The notes under the pieces: generated by a model
What the model was told of the DNA's origin: nothing
The model's database searches: none
The model's input: the letters and a program-made list of their open reading frames with translations, nothing else
Translations under genes and position numbers: made by a program
In this document: piece after piece, positions 45,253 through 57,546 of the stretch
Layout: each line of letters opens with the position of its first letter
Numbering within the stretch: the first letter of the stretch is position 1
Source of the DNA: Margaritispora aquatica
Lineage: Eukaryota > Ascomycota > Leotiomycetes > Helotiales > Discinellaceae
Length of the DNA: 64,000 bases
Assembly: GCA_007644065.1 (NCBI GenBank)
Contig: VJWN01000015.1
Location: 542,658 to 606,657 of the forward strand
Direction of reading: 5' to 3'

Positions 45253-46759
45253 GCGAGGTGGGTGCTCAGTCATGAGATGTGTGTATGTGGGTAGGTAGGT
45301 AGGTACATCATGGGCTCGGCTCCATTGATGTGTGGTAGGCAGTTAGTCATATCTGCTATTCGGGAATCTGGGTCGGCTCTCACTTTATTGTAAGGGTGGA
45401 TGATGATGACGAGGTTGGGGTGCATAAGATTAGATAGCCAAATAGCTTTGCTCGGCTTCTTCAAACCAATCAATTAATGAACTACGTTGTCTGTGTTTAC
45501 ATGCTCTTTCAGACCCCAATCATGATTATGAAAATGACCGTGACCATTGAAATGGCCACAACCACGCACAATGAAAATCTGGTCAAAATATCTAGTTTCT
45601 TGTCCCTCATAATGGAAGACTACCTCCGTTAACAATATAGTAACACATACCCTGCGTATCTACCTTCCTACATACCTACCTACCTACCTGCTTGCCATAT
45701 ATTCAAAATACCTTGATTGATTAACCTTACGCCAGGCACTCAAGACACATAACTGAAAGCAATCCACCAGTCACACTTCTCTCACTCTTCTTTTAACTCA
45801 CTCTCAGTTTTAAAGAGCAATATACAAATATTAATCTTGAATGGAAGGTTTGGGATCTGATAGACTTACCTATCTCTATGTCTGACACCTGCCTGCCTCC
45901 TCACTCAACCCAGAACAGAGGTGAAAATAAGCCTTCACAGCAACGCAGGGAAATGCCACCACAACAGTCACTGCATAGCAAAATTAAGATTGAAAACGAA
46001 AAAGATCAAGACAATGACAGCAAATTTCTTCATTCGTATTTCTTGTGTTTCTAGCACAATGGAAGCTCTTCCAAACCTGGACATTACTTCATCAACCACG
46101 ACCGCGCAGAACAGACAACCCCCGCCAACGCGACATCAGTGAACCGTAGGTTTACAATCCTAGTTCTTCATCCATCAAGTTTGTCCCACTCATCCCTTCC
46201 TGCCCAATGTTTCCTTGACACGGCCACTTTATTCCGCCAATTGTCGATACTCCAGTATCCATGCCCATAAGAGGAGATCTTGAATACCCTTTGCCCGTGT
46301 ATGCGCCATCAAATTCCCATTCAAATATCTTCATGGCAGGTTCTCCACGCGAACAAGCAATGCCGCACCAAAGGCCTTTTCGTTTCCAGCTCCAGCTCCA
46401 TCCTTATCATGCCCTCTATCTCGTTACTCGGTTATTACCACCCCAAGAAGCACACAAAGGAATGGAAATATATATACAAAAAAAACCCCCATCAAAGGTC
46501 CGAATTGGGCGGTCCGATTGATAATTAGATTTCGCTTCTTGACAATACCGAAGCTATGTTGCTTGCTGTCCTGCTCATCAAAACATGGAAGAGACAGCGA
46601 AGTCAAGGTTAGAGTGAAGAACCCCGTCATGAGAACAATTCGTAAATGCAACCTGAAAGATGCCAAATCCCATGCCCAGTGGTATCGTTAAACGCCATAC
46701 TCCCTATAAAGCCCGCAAGCTTAGGACAAAACGCCAAATGCCCAGAATGGTACATGAGC
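45253..46759. other. Intergenic, convergent
   Basis: Between the methyltransferase stop (plus) and the stop of the gene ending at 46760 (minus). GGTA and CCTA tetranucleotide runs occur near 45290-45305 and 45662-45690. No supported gene. Confidence 0.5.
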
Positions 46760-48101
46760 CTAATAATTTCCATCATCAACAAAATCGTCCCAATTGAAAG
46801 GTTCGTTGCCAAGTCCATTCGGTGTCATATTTGTAGCGTCATTGATCAAAGCATCGTTGAAGAAATTTGGAGCAAAGTTCTGGTCAGTCTGCAGAGTGTC
46901 GGAGGCGGACGGTGACAATGTAGATGACAAGCCATTGAGACTTGGATGTGTCTGATGTTTGCCAATGCTGGTTGTGGCTGGAAGGGTAGTCTGGGCATCG
47001 AAATAAAAGAATGCACCTGGCCTAGTTTCACTACCACGCATCAATTGAGAAGCATAAGGGTTATTTGGATCCAGGGTATTTCCGAGAAGACCTTGTATAT
47101 TGGCAGGTAAAGTGCTGCTGAGAATGCTTGCGTTGGCATCTAGTGTTTTCTTTTGCTCTGGTAGACTTTGCTGTCCACTCTGAGAGGGGATGTTGAAGTT
47201 TGTGTCCCAAGGCTGATTGGCTTCCTGCTTGACGGGGAGATCAGGCCGAAGGCCTGAAAAGGAGCCAGGAGGGAAAGATGGTGTCCGGACTGGCAGTCCT
47301 GGACGTCGCTGAAGCTGTGGAGATGAGGCGCCTGATGTGCTCGAAGCTGGTGTTTGAGTTTGTGCTGGAGATTTTGCTGCAGTAGCAACAGTGTTTACAG
47401 GCATAGACATTCTTCTAAAGTCATTGGGCTGCAAAGCTGGACTGATCGGACTTGTCATCGAATCTTGTGGCGTTGCAATTGATGCTGAACGTTGAGGCTG
47501 ATTCTGTTGTAGCAACTGTTGGCTGTATTGAAATGCTTGTTGCTGCGGTCTTTGTGGATATGGCGCCGATCGAAAGAGAGAGCTGTTCGACTGGCTGCTC
47601 ATTTGAGACGGATGCTGAGGATATGAGCTCAGTGCTTGGTTGTTATAAATTTGTGGCGAACCGCCAGTGGGCTGCATGTTATATGAATCCTGAATGGACC
47701 GTTCTAGTGCAGCTCTGATTGCGACATTGCTAGTGAGGTATGCCGACAAGCGATCGTTGAACATAGCTGCTCCCGAAACCTGAATGTGACTGGACAGACG
47801 ACGATATTGGGAAGGGATATCATCCTCCTCCTCCTCATACATCTCCTCATTGGCTACATCAGCCTCGGTCACGCGTAGGGATCGTCCGGTTCGTTCCTTG
47901 TGGATTTCAGAAGCTCTCCTGGCCGACTCGACGCGAGCCTCTAAGCTTCGATCACTGCGGCGAGAGGCTGCGATATACGCTCGCTCTTGATTCTCTGCAT
48001 GGGTTCTCTCGGTCTTTCGTGCTCAGTCAGTACACGATAAGCAAAGTACAAGTATGTCAACCCACCTTAACAGCTCTTGCTGGAGTTCTGATAGGAGGCA
48101 T
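46760..48101 (-). CDS. Conserved fungal Gln/Ser/Pro-rich protein, unknown function
   Basis: Two exons (48101-48066 and 48013-46760) give 429 residues. The first 130 residues are the conserved part: MPPIRTPARAVKTERTHAEN, then AYIAASRRSDRSLEARVESA with RRASEIHKERTGRSLRV, the acidic EEMYEEEEDDIPSQYRRL and a segment SAYLTSNVAIRAALERSIQ. I recall this N-terminal block from unnamed proteins of many filamentous ascomycetes. The remainder is Gln/Ser/Pro/Asn-rich and ends in an acidic-aromatic patch (NEPFNWDDFVDDGNY) that resembles a transcription activation segment. Basic head, disordered middle and acidic-aromatic end suggest a nuclear regulator, which is inference. The tiny first exon is needed to reach the ATG. 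Confidence 0.8.
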
Positions 48102-50310
48102 GATGAACGTAGATTACACGTTGCAAGATAAATTCAAGTAGCTGAGTACCCGAGAAGGTACGTAATCAGAGGATCTAGAGTCCCGTGATGGGATCGAAGC
48201 TTGTACTTCTCACTCTCTATTCTCTGCAATTCCCAAATACTGGAGCAAGGGATCCAGTGAACTGAGGTTGTATTGGATCGTCGACGACCGGAGTGTATAT
48301 AGTTAGGACCTGTAGCTTTGCGTCGATTATTGACGAAGCGTAAATGGTGAGGCGGATGCGACAGGACACTGGAGGATTGGATAGTTGAAGTTGGAGTTGG
48401 AGTTGATGTTGATGTTGAAACAGCGACACGATTACGGTTGTGGTATTGTTGGACACCGTAGAAAGCGGGGAGCTTCGGATTGTCAGGATGGAAAGTGGTG
48501 GGGGATTGGAATATTGTCGTATTCTGTCAAAGATTATGTACGTAGAAATTCGAATTCGAGAGGAAAACCTTCCAGAACGTTCAAAATCGGAAAGGGTGTG
48601 AGATAAATAGGATTGAGAGTGGAGCGACAAAAAGAAGACAAAAGACGACAAATAGCTATTATCGGTCGGATCGCTCGCTGCTGCTGCTATACCCAGATCT
48701 GATCAGATTTCTTTCCTATGACGGATTCCTATTTGGGGTTGGCGTATTGTTCTGTGAATCGAGTGTTCGAGGTGATTGTGAGTGGTCGAGGCGCAGTCTC
48801 AGTACCAGTACCGGGTTTGTTGTGGTGGTTGAAGGCAAATGTTGCCAATTGCCAATTGCAAGTTGCAAGTCGCAAGTCACAAACGTCGCAAGTCGTGTGA
48901 AAGTCGATGGTGAAGGAAGTTTGGGGGTGTGAGGATCGGAGGGTCGGGGTGAACCTAAGCGAATAGCGAAAGGTGGCTTGCTGATGCTCACGTGGCTAAA
49001 TTGAGAATGCCCTGTTCTGTCCTATCCTGTCCTGTCCTGAGGTACTTGGTAAAAAGGCGGAAATGGCCAATTCTGGGCTTTTCGCTTGGGTAAAATGTGC
49101 AATATCTTGGAAATACCGTGGGCGGAAGACAAGAAAGATTTGCAAATAGGGCGCCTCTAGAAAGGCAGAACAACTTGTTGAATTGGATCAAAATGATGGG
49201 GAAAAAAGGATGAAAATCCAGATCTTGGTAAACCAAACCCGATACAAAGTCCAGGTAGGAAAACGGATGGACTTTGAGGGTGAGCTATGAGTTCGTAAAG
49301 AGGTCAATACCTTTGGTATCGATTAGTGGTAGTACTGGAATGTAAGGTAGTAATAAGAATCAATAGAGAAGAGGAGTCTGGCATTATCTGGAAAGTCGAA
49401 CCTTTATCAATGATAAATGATAAACGATATGGGATCGCGGGCGGCGAGAAGTGACCGGCCGCCCTTTGAGTTTGAGTTTGGAATAAGCGAGACCTAGCGA
49501 GGACAAGTGTAGAAGCTAAAATTGTACCGCTAGACTTATTGAAGCATGTTTATCACGTGTTGGTGGGGTAGTCCTGCACCTTCGTCTGGGCTTTTGCCTG
49601 GATCTTTTGAGCTTGAAGAGCGGAGAGAGGGGGACAAACTTTACTATTTCCATCCCATTCGCTTGCTGCTGAAAATTGGGTTCAAACTAAGAAAATGGCT
49701 GAACTCTTCCGACTCATCTTCCAACGTCCTCCTCAATCCGAATACTTGACTTTTTAAGCGAGCAGCGTATACCTGCCGCTTTAGAATAAACAATCTCTTT
49801 GCTTCTGACGACCGCACAGGGCATTCACGAATCTAACAGGTCGAGAGAATGACAATTATTTAACGTTGCTCCAACAAATGTTTAAGATCTCCAGGTCTTC
49901 CCTTTACCCATAAAAAGGCAATGGCATCGACAACCCACACAGCCACAACGACAAAGCAGATAAAATCCTGGAACTGAAAACATTTCGTCCTCAGAAGGAC
50001 AAATCAAATGGGATCGTAGAGAATTACCGGTAGCGGTGAAGTGATATCCAGAACTCCCTGTCCGTCAATTGGCTTTACAGCAGCTAACAACGGACCTCGG
50101 ACATCACATTTGACCGTTTCCAGCTTGGTACGTTGTATGCAGCTCTCCCGTCTGTTCTGGCACATTTGGTCACCTAAGAAATCAACAGCATCACGCAACA
50201 ATACTTCAGCATTCCAGGTGGACCGTGAACTCTACGATTGCCATGCCCATGCTCGTCCACTGAAACCACAAAGCCCGATGCTAGCGTGCTTTCTGCCAGA
50301 TTAGCGACAG
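48102..50310. other. Gene-free region
   Basis: Left end is the promoter and leader of the gene starting at 48101, with TTGGAG/TTGATG triplet-type repeats near 48386-48418. Otherwise only short frames. The right end (about 50004-50310) may contain further decayed pieces of the P450 relic in other frames. Confidence 0.45.
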
Positions 50311-50484
50311 TCAAGGCCCAGCCCCAGATTTGTTCGTCATATCTTTCAGAAGCTTGGGCGGAAGAAGCACAACATCGTCGCCGAATCGTGTACACACTAC
50401 TTTCAAAATTTGATATGATTCGACGACGACAACCTGAATACCGTCATTCTGCGCACGTCCAACAATTGTATCGACGACTCTGGC
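50311..50484 (-). pseudogene. Probable cytochrome P450 N-terminal relic
   Basis: From an acceptor-like TAGTCAG ending at 50485 the minus strand reads ARVVDTIVGRAQNDGIQVVV, then VCTRFGDDVVLLPPKLLKDM, then stops at TGA 50311-50313. The second phrase matches the usual fungal P450 sequence after the membrane anchor (a short strand, then VLLPPKLLxEL). Downstream, in another frame, a stretch around 50010-50130 (CIQRTKLETVKCDVRGPLLA) weakly resembles the next conserved P450 segment with its RTKL. There is no haem-binding Cys region, no I-helix and no intact start, so it can only be a decayed fragment. Identification rests on a short motif and is uncertain. Confidence 0.4.
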
Positions 50485-53400
50485 CTGACTACGTTATACT
50501 AGAGTCTGAAAGCAAGCCATGTCCTCCCAATTCTACTCTTCGGCACCAAGATACCATGCCATCTACCATCTCATCAATATTACAACGCCTGTAACTAGAT
50601 CTGTCACTTTGCCGGAGCTTGCTTGTTCGTTGTTTTATTTTCTTTCCAGAACTGAGGATCCTCACCCAAAAGAGCTTTGGGGGATGGCTGAGATTCACAT
50701 ACTGATATCACATGACTCGTATTCGTGTTCCAGGTCTGCTCGATCGCCACCCTCCTTTTGCAAGCGTTTCCAACCACAACCACAAACCAATAACAATTAA
50801 CAAAGCGGCGTCAGTAAATGATAACGCTGCTTTAAGACTGCTTCCCACAGCACTGCCAGCTTCTCTTTTCTAGAAGATGCAGAAACCTTCCCGTCTCCTC
50901 CTCGAGCTGTGCATGTCAACAGTACGATTGAGAAACAAATGACGTCAAATTCTGGACTCAACCGAATTTCACTTCACATCGAGAAAAAACCATCACAACT
51001 GGCAGGATATTCCTAAATCCTCGTAACATACTTGTACGAGTAGGCAAAAAGACTTGCAGGACTATCACGATGGAAAATACCCAGTTTCGTACTCGTCTCA
51101 TCTCATCTCCCGTCTCAAGAAGGCATTTTCCCCATTTAGCATTCTGAACCATCCCACAAGAGCCGACATGTAACTTTCCGCACCGGACCAAATTCCGCCC
51201 ACTCTGTCGATCCTCCGCAGAACAGTTGGTTCTTAGCTCGCACTGAGAACTCACAAATCCCATGCTGCAGAAGCATCGGTCTTTTGAGATATCGATCACC
51301 GTCTGGAGCTAGCTGATCCTGATTCCCTGAGAGCGTCACAGCTCAAGGGTCTGTGTGTCGTTCGGTAACTCGGTAGTCGAGCTCGGGTATCACCATGCCA
51401 TGTCATCTTTCCTCGCTCCGGAGCAATAGCTCCTCTAAACATCATGTCATTGTGCTGCATGCAGTACTGTGTCAAAGTTGGGTTTGACGTTTATGCTTGA
51501 GGCACTTTGGATCTGATCGCGAACACGAACCTTTGCTTATCAACCACAAACAATAAGATGTTAATGAATCTGGGATAGGGAGTCATACATTGCTAGACGA
51601 AATTGCCACACGAGTTTAGGAACTCCATCAGCTTTTGACCTCTAATCAAAATCTCAGTCTTGAAAATAATGGCCTTGTGCATGATAGGTCTAGGTGAGTT
51701 TTAATCTCTACTATGTTGTTGTACTAGCAAAATATGACTTGGCTCAAGCTGCTCTCGCTAAGCTGCATAGGTTCTGCATCAACAAATCGGTAGCCCAACT
51801 ATCTCTATTCCATAACATCTGTTTTTCTCTACATCTGAATCAACCCAAACTCCTTGTTGAGATTTGCTTGCAACAATTTTGCTGCTGGTGTGACTTTTCT
51901 CAACGCTAACCTCTTTCATTACCCTTCACTCACCGCATGGCAATCAGCTAAAACATTCTTTGTTGAATTGGCACACCTTTGGGTTGAGCGAGGGATGATC
52001 CACTCGCAAAGGGTTATCTTGACTTACATCTTTAGACCTAGGTCGGCACATCTATTTTATATAGTCCGTTTGCTCTTTCACTTTGCAGAGCTACACATAT
52101 GCAATGGCTCCATGATGATTTGCTATCACTTCACATGGACAGTCGCTAGCCGAATCAAATAAGTTCATCGACGTTCTCGTGGCAATGGAATATCTCTCTG
52201 CAATATATAAATTGTTTGCCTGGTCAAATATAGATGAGGTGCAGATATCGGTCAATGAAGGCATCGATATCCAGAAAGTTCTAGGTCACGTACTTGACAA
52301 GCTCGTCAGACTGCACTTCCGAAAATTCGTACCAAATAAGGGGAGACTATTTTTGGGGTATGTCTGTAAGATACGGTGCAGCATCCCTCCTTTGCTATCA
52401 CTGCTCTTCGATGGATATATGATGTTGTTTAGTGTTGATTTCTATATTACTACATGCTGCAGACGGCCAAGGTATGTTTATTTCATACTTACTAAAGCCC
52501 CAGATCTATTATGTAGTTTGGCTCTGCTTTTCCTCGTTCTCTCAATCACCACCAATGTCAACCTGCGAGATAGGCAACAATACCTAGATCCTCTCTCATC
52601 ATCCTATTGCCATTCACGAGTGTGGCAAAGCCTGAAAGTTCACATTACCAAAACGAAATATCACTTTTTATCCAATAACACTTAAATTAAATTTATGCTC
52701 TTATCGCTCCCGCGCTTGCCGCTTCACATTCTAGTACCTTCCACTGCTTCCTCGCTATTCCCAGTCCAGTGTTCTGGTAAACTCGCTTAAGAGCATACAG
52801 TATTTAACGCATGCACGAAAGGTGTGTATGCATGCAGGGCCAGCATACTTACTTAGCATACTTACTTAGCAAAAGCAGCAAACATCCACTCCAGCCAGAT
52901 GCAGATACGGTTCAGTGCGGTACCGCACGGTATTGGATGCTAGATAGAGTTCCAATCCGTAGATCTGGCTGTACATACCAAGCTCCTTGCATCTTTTGCT
53001 CTCACCACTCCATGTACCAGTACAACCTGCTGCTTTGTCGTTATTCCCATGAGACTTTGCCGATGTAGCCCAGATAGCGTGCATATATACAGCAGCAGAT
53101 TCATTCAATGCCAATACCCCGTCGAAAATGAATATTCTAGCTTGACCCAATTTAACCTCCAGCCAGCCAGAAACCATACATCTCATCATAATAATCTAGT
53201 ATCCAACTCTAATAAAACAAGGCAAAATTCAACCCGCCAATCTGCTCGCGGGTCCCTGCCTGCATGGGGACGACGGGTAGCTATTCCTCTGTTTCTAGGG
53301 TTCCCAGATGCATACGCGGCGCAGACTACAAAACAGCAGGATACACTACCCCAGAATCAAAGCAAAGCACAGGTACAGAAATGCTAGTCCTCGTCTACCT

Positions 53401-54643
53401 ACCGAGCATAGAGAGGATCTCGGGAAATACCAGTCGCCTAGCGGGAAGGTAAGGTACCTGTGGACTGGGGAGCGAGCTTCTGCACTTGACTGGGTGGGGT
53501 TACGAGGTCTTATTTCATTGAGTGCATGGTTGATTGGATAGGTGAGGAGAGATAGTAGTGCACTTTTGGTTTCAAAGTTGATGGTTTGGAGATTTGAAAC
53601 GAGGAGGTGAGGTGAGGAACCAGGCAGGCAGGTTTTGTTTGCTCCCGTGCCTGGTGGAAGGATGGGAAGTTCTGTGATGAATTTATTATATGGATAACGG
53701 GGAATATTTTCAAGTGTGGAGGAAGTCGATGGCTTTCTTCTTCTAATTCTGAGCAATCTGGTTTCACTCATATCTTCAAGATAGCAGGCCGGTAGAAAGC
53801 AGTACTGTGGTCTCTGAAAATCCGACACTTTCACACAGAAGTCCTCGCGATGAGTACGAGAGGAATTGAAAATCAGAGCTCGTTTGACTATAAGCACTGC
53901 AGATAGACTAACATATAGATCATAGACTATACCATACCATACCATACCATACCATACCAGACCATACCCACGCATCTATATTTCAGATTGATGGTCGGGA
54001 TGGAGAGTAGAAACTGATCGAAGACTATGCTTTCTGGTAGTGGTTACCAAAGGATTGGTACGAAAGGTGTTGAATCTCAATGCACAAATGAAATGATGGT
54101 TAGAACGCCAAGGTGAAGTTGTGGAAAATCCTCTTCATGATCTTGGTAAATAATTAGAAGAGCGATTCTGTGATCAGAAAATCCCTGTCAAGGAGTGAGG
54201 TGTTATTATTTCCATTTGTTGCGTCTGGAATTGGATTTAGTTGATGAGAGTTACGAGTCCGCCATGTAAATGATGATTTGGACCCAGTCGGAGATCCACA
54301 TGAGAACTTCAGCAACTTTTTCTGCTTCAATCATATCCCAAAATCGAACACCAAACTATCTGTTGGTGCGTGTAAGATACAGTTGCATCTCATGACAAAG
54401 GTCATGTGACGGTATAGGATCAGCATGCACCGCTTCTTACCTTATTGGTTCTTTGATGCAGCACTAGGTCCAATCGGGAGAAAGAGACTCTATAGACTCA
54501 ATAGAATCATCACTCACTCACAGAATACGCTTGCACCCTATTACATAGATTGCTACGTATTCTGAGTGAACCCACACTATCTTACCTATTAAAAAAAAAC
54601 TCACAACCATACTTCTCAGAAAGCAGAGAAAATCACTCATATA
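50485..54643. other. Gene-poor region, partly AT-rich
   Basis: I find no supportable gene. The segment about 51500-52700 is visibly AT-richer than its surroundings. Its longest frame (52179-52685, plus, 168 codons) has no recognisable motif. A 209-codon minus frame at 53346-53975 begins inside an ACCAT repeat and is rejected. Confidence 0.45.
53930..53967. repeat. ACCAT pentamer microsatellite
   Basis: About seven ACCAT units with one imperfect copy. Confidence 0.85.
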
Positions 54644-55680
54644 ATGTCCAGCATCCAGCCCATGACCCCGCCAACAAGCACATTCCCGCTCTTCCCTAAC
54701 CTCCCACCCGAGCTCCGTCTCAAGATATGGCAATGCACGCTCCAACCCCGCCGTTTAGGTGCGTATCCCTCTCTCACATCCGTTTCTACCTCCCACTAAC
54801 ACCCCCAGTCTGGGACATGGAAAACGACTGGCCCTCCTCCGCCACAGGTCCACTCTCGCACTCATGCCCCGCCATCAACAGCTGCGATGAAGCCCGTCGC
54901 CTCCTCTCGCCGCAGTATACATTCTGCACCGACGCCGCGCCCGCTCCGATCCCAGGCCACGGCGCGTGGGTTAACTTTGACCTGGATACCGTGTGTCTCC
55001 TGCATGGGATGTCGCAGCTGGAGCTCTTACTTGAGACGCAAAACCCAATCTTAGATGGACTGAGGTGGTTGGAGCTGACCCCGAGTGATGAGTGTAATTT
55101 GGATCTGTTGAATCGGGTGAGAGGGCTGCAGAAGCTGGAGGTTGTGAGTGTGATTGTTCGGGATGTTGAGTCTGGCGAGGAGGAGGAGGAGAGGGGTGAG
55201 GATTTCTTGGTGGAAGAGAATGACGACCAAGTGGCCTCGCAGTCGAATATCTTTCCATCGTGGGCGAATAGTCTCTCCTTTACACTAGGGAATATGAGTC
55301 GTGCTCTGGACATCGGCTCTGCGAGGGCCCCAAACCAGGGCAGGCCAGCTTTAGTTGCTATGCTGGCGCCAGGATCTGGGGTGTCTAGATTTGAGGGCGC
55401 GCTCTGGGATCTGATAGAATGGGAAGATGGCCTCGTTACGGCTGAAGTGGATGAGGGACTGATGGCATGTGTGATGGCGCGTTTCTCTATGGCTGACGGA
55501 GATGGAGTTACGAATGGGAACCAAGAGGGTGGATGGATGGCTAGAAGGATTCTTGGAACTGGAGATGCTGATGCTGATGCTGATTTTTTTGTTGATCTAA
55601 TTGACGGTGAAGATGATGCTGATGGAAGTGAGCTCGAGTTTGCATCCCAACAGTCAGAATATGAATCGTGGGATATTTAA
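54644..55680 (+). CDS. 2EXR-domain-like fungal protein
   Basis: Two exons (54644-54758, 54809-55680; 50-nt intron) give 328 residues. The N-terminus carries FPLFPNLPPELRLKIWQ, the hallmark of the fungal 2EXR/F-box-like family, after a short Pro/Thr-rich lead. Members of this very large family have no established activity; F-box-like protein interaction is a common guess. The rest lacks the usual second conserved strand pattern in an obvious form. It contains leucine-rich segments (LLHGMSQLELLLE, VRGLQKLEVVSVIV) and a long acidic C-terminus. TGATGC triplets near 55565-55585 encode a short Asp/Ala run. The start is the ATG nearest the motif. Confidence 0.8.
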
Positions 55681-56314
55681 ATGTTAGTGGAACCTAGCAG
55701 TTTCTACAGACAATATACTTCTCTCTCTCTCTTTGCTATTCTGCTATTCTTTGGTTTCACAATGAACATGAATCTTGTCGGATTTAAATGAAGAATATGG
55801 TGAAAACTTATATGAGCGACACATTATCTCATTTTATGGTTTATCACCAATGCAACAGACTTGCACACATGAAGTTACCAAACCCTGGTCTTTGATAATG
55901 ATAACCACGTACAATTTCTTACCCAGACATAAGTAGATATCTTGGATAGTAGATCAGTACTAAAGGAATATATCTCGCTTAGCAGCTGCCGTGCTACCCG
56001 AACCCGGTGGTAGGTTGACATCAAAAGCCCCACTTGAACGACCTCACAGCCTCACTGCTCCCTAGCTATGCAAGCAAATGCGCCGCACACTACTGGTACC
56101 CCTTAACACCTTATCATAGGCATACTGGAGGTCTCTTTTGAGGCTCTTGTTGACTTCCTCTTTTTATCTTTCACTTTGCCTTTTCCACCTCATCAGATTT
56201 ATCGTCTTTCTTTGATAGACTAGACGAACGAATCTCGCCTCACTTCATCCATCTCCTACAGTTGCACACATCTATTACTCCAACCCCAAGCAAAACAGGA
56301 CGAAATCTCACACC
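55681..56314. other. Intergenic
   Basis: Contains the 2EXR gene 3' UTR and the promoter of the next plus-strand gene. A short CT run lies near 55720-55732. Nothing else recognised. Confidence 0.5.
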
Positions 56315-57022
56315 ATGGCTTCTCCAACCAGCCCACCAACAGCCAAGAAAGCGCTCCCCATAACCAAAATAATCCTCTTGATCCTCGCCCTCCTCACCCT
56401 CTTCGGCACCACCATCCTCCTCGTACTACTCGCCATGGATACAATAACCATCCCATATCTCACACCCTTCGCACACTTCCTCATGCTAGTCCTCTTGCCC
56501 TTCCTCCCCTTCATCTTCCCCGCTCACCTGGGCCTGTTCATGAAAGTCTGCCGATACAAGGCTGGGCAGGTCTCGCCTGTCAAGCCGCACGATGTGAGGG
56601 GTCAGTGGAAGGGCAAGAGGACTTGGGTGTTCATGACGGCCGGTTGGGTGTTTCAGCATTTTGGACGGGTGACGGGGGATTTGGGGAGGCTAATGTATGG
56701 TGGGGTAAGTGGGAAGGTCGGGAAGGGTGGAGCCTGGAGTGAAGTCGATGTTTGTAGCCCGGGGACTTGTAAGGGGCCGTGGGTGGAGGCTGTGGTGACT
56801 GTCTTGGTGGTCGTGGCCGAGATGAGGGGGTGGAAGTGGGAAGGAGGATTGCTTGATAAATGGGTTGAGGCGATGGTGGTGCAGAGTGCGGGTGGGAACG
56901 AGGAGAATGCGGAAGTGGAGAGGATGGAGGGCGGTGTTGCCAGTGAGCAGGAGAAGGAGTTGCTACTAGGAGGTGAGAGTTTGGTTTTGGACGAGAGGGC
57001 TCCTCTAGTGGAGAAGGCGTGA
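56315..57022 (+). CDS. Putative membrane protein with two N-terminal helices
   Basis: A single exon of 235 residues. After a short Ser/Thr/Pro lead, two hydrophobic segments follow each other: ITKIILLILALLTLFGTTIL with LVLLAM, then HFLMLVLLPFLPFIF. The rest is probably soluble: Trp- and Gly-containing stretches (WKGKRTWVFMTAGWVFQHFG), PWVEAVVTVLVVVAEM, and a Glu-rich end. I do not recognise a family. The ATG at 56315 has a good context (ACCATGG). Codon use looks GC-rich at third positions in the first half, like the GST gene nearby. Confidence 0.65.
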   Translation: MASPTSPPTAKKALPITKIILLILALLTLFGTTILLVLLAMDTITIPYLTPFAHFLMLVLLPFLPFIFPAHLGLFMKVCRYKAGQVSPVKPHDVRGQWKGKRTWVFMTAGWVFQHFGRVTGDLGRLMYGGVSGKVGKGGAWSEVDVCSPGTCKGPWVEAVVTVLVVVAEMRGWKWEGGLLDKWVEAMVVQSAGGNEENAEVERMEGGVASEQEKELLLGGESLVLDERAPLVEKA

Positions 57023-57546
57023 GGATGACGCTGGTCCTGGTGATTAATGACTACACCGAGAGAGACGAGATTTGTCTGTAAAGGACCTTCGTGATATCGC
57101 TAAATAGCTTCGCATATAAGAAGACGTTTACGGATTGCTTGCAAATCGCGGCTTGGTTCACGTGGAGCAATTAGTTTTTACGTATTTTCCAGATGGAAAT
57201 TGATACATCTGATACAAACCTATCACTCAAGCTTGATTTTGACCGTAGTAGGTCCAGACATTCTCGATTTTATATAGTAAATTTCACCACCGCAAATATG
57301 ATACCGGAGGTTGCACTCTGGAGGAATACCTAACTCAGTAGCCGAAATTTCCAATTCCTTACCAATGTGTAGTTCATTCCGCGAAAACCACCTAATTGAA
57401 GCCTTTACACTTAGAAGAGATGAATTAGATTGTGATATAAACAAAGCGGAGCCATATACTATATACATAGACTCCCATCTTACAGAATATTAAAATGAGA
57501 AGGGAGTCCAACACATTTCCTCCACCCAACCGTCTACGTACACTAT
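57023..57546. other. Intergenic, convergent
   Basis: Between the membrane-protein stop and the GST stop. A minus-strand frame of 81 codons (57223-57468) has reasonable amino-acid composition but no recognised motif; I leave it uncalled. Confidence 0.4.

Noticed and set aside
48217..48651. 144-codon minus-strand frame
   Set aside because: Lies in the leader of the gene starting at 48101 and encodes simple Gln/Leu/His repeats.
52179..52685. 168-codon plus-strand frame in the AT-rich island
   Set aside because: No motif and biased composition; I could not link it to any family or to neighbouring exons.
53346..53975. 209-codon minus-strand frame
   Set aside because: Begins within the ACCAT microsatellite and shows no conserved features.
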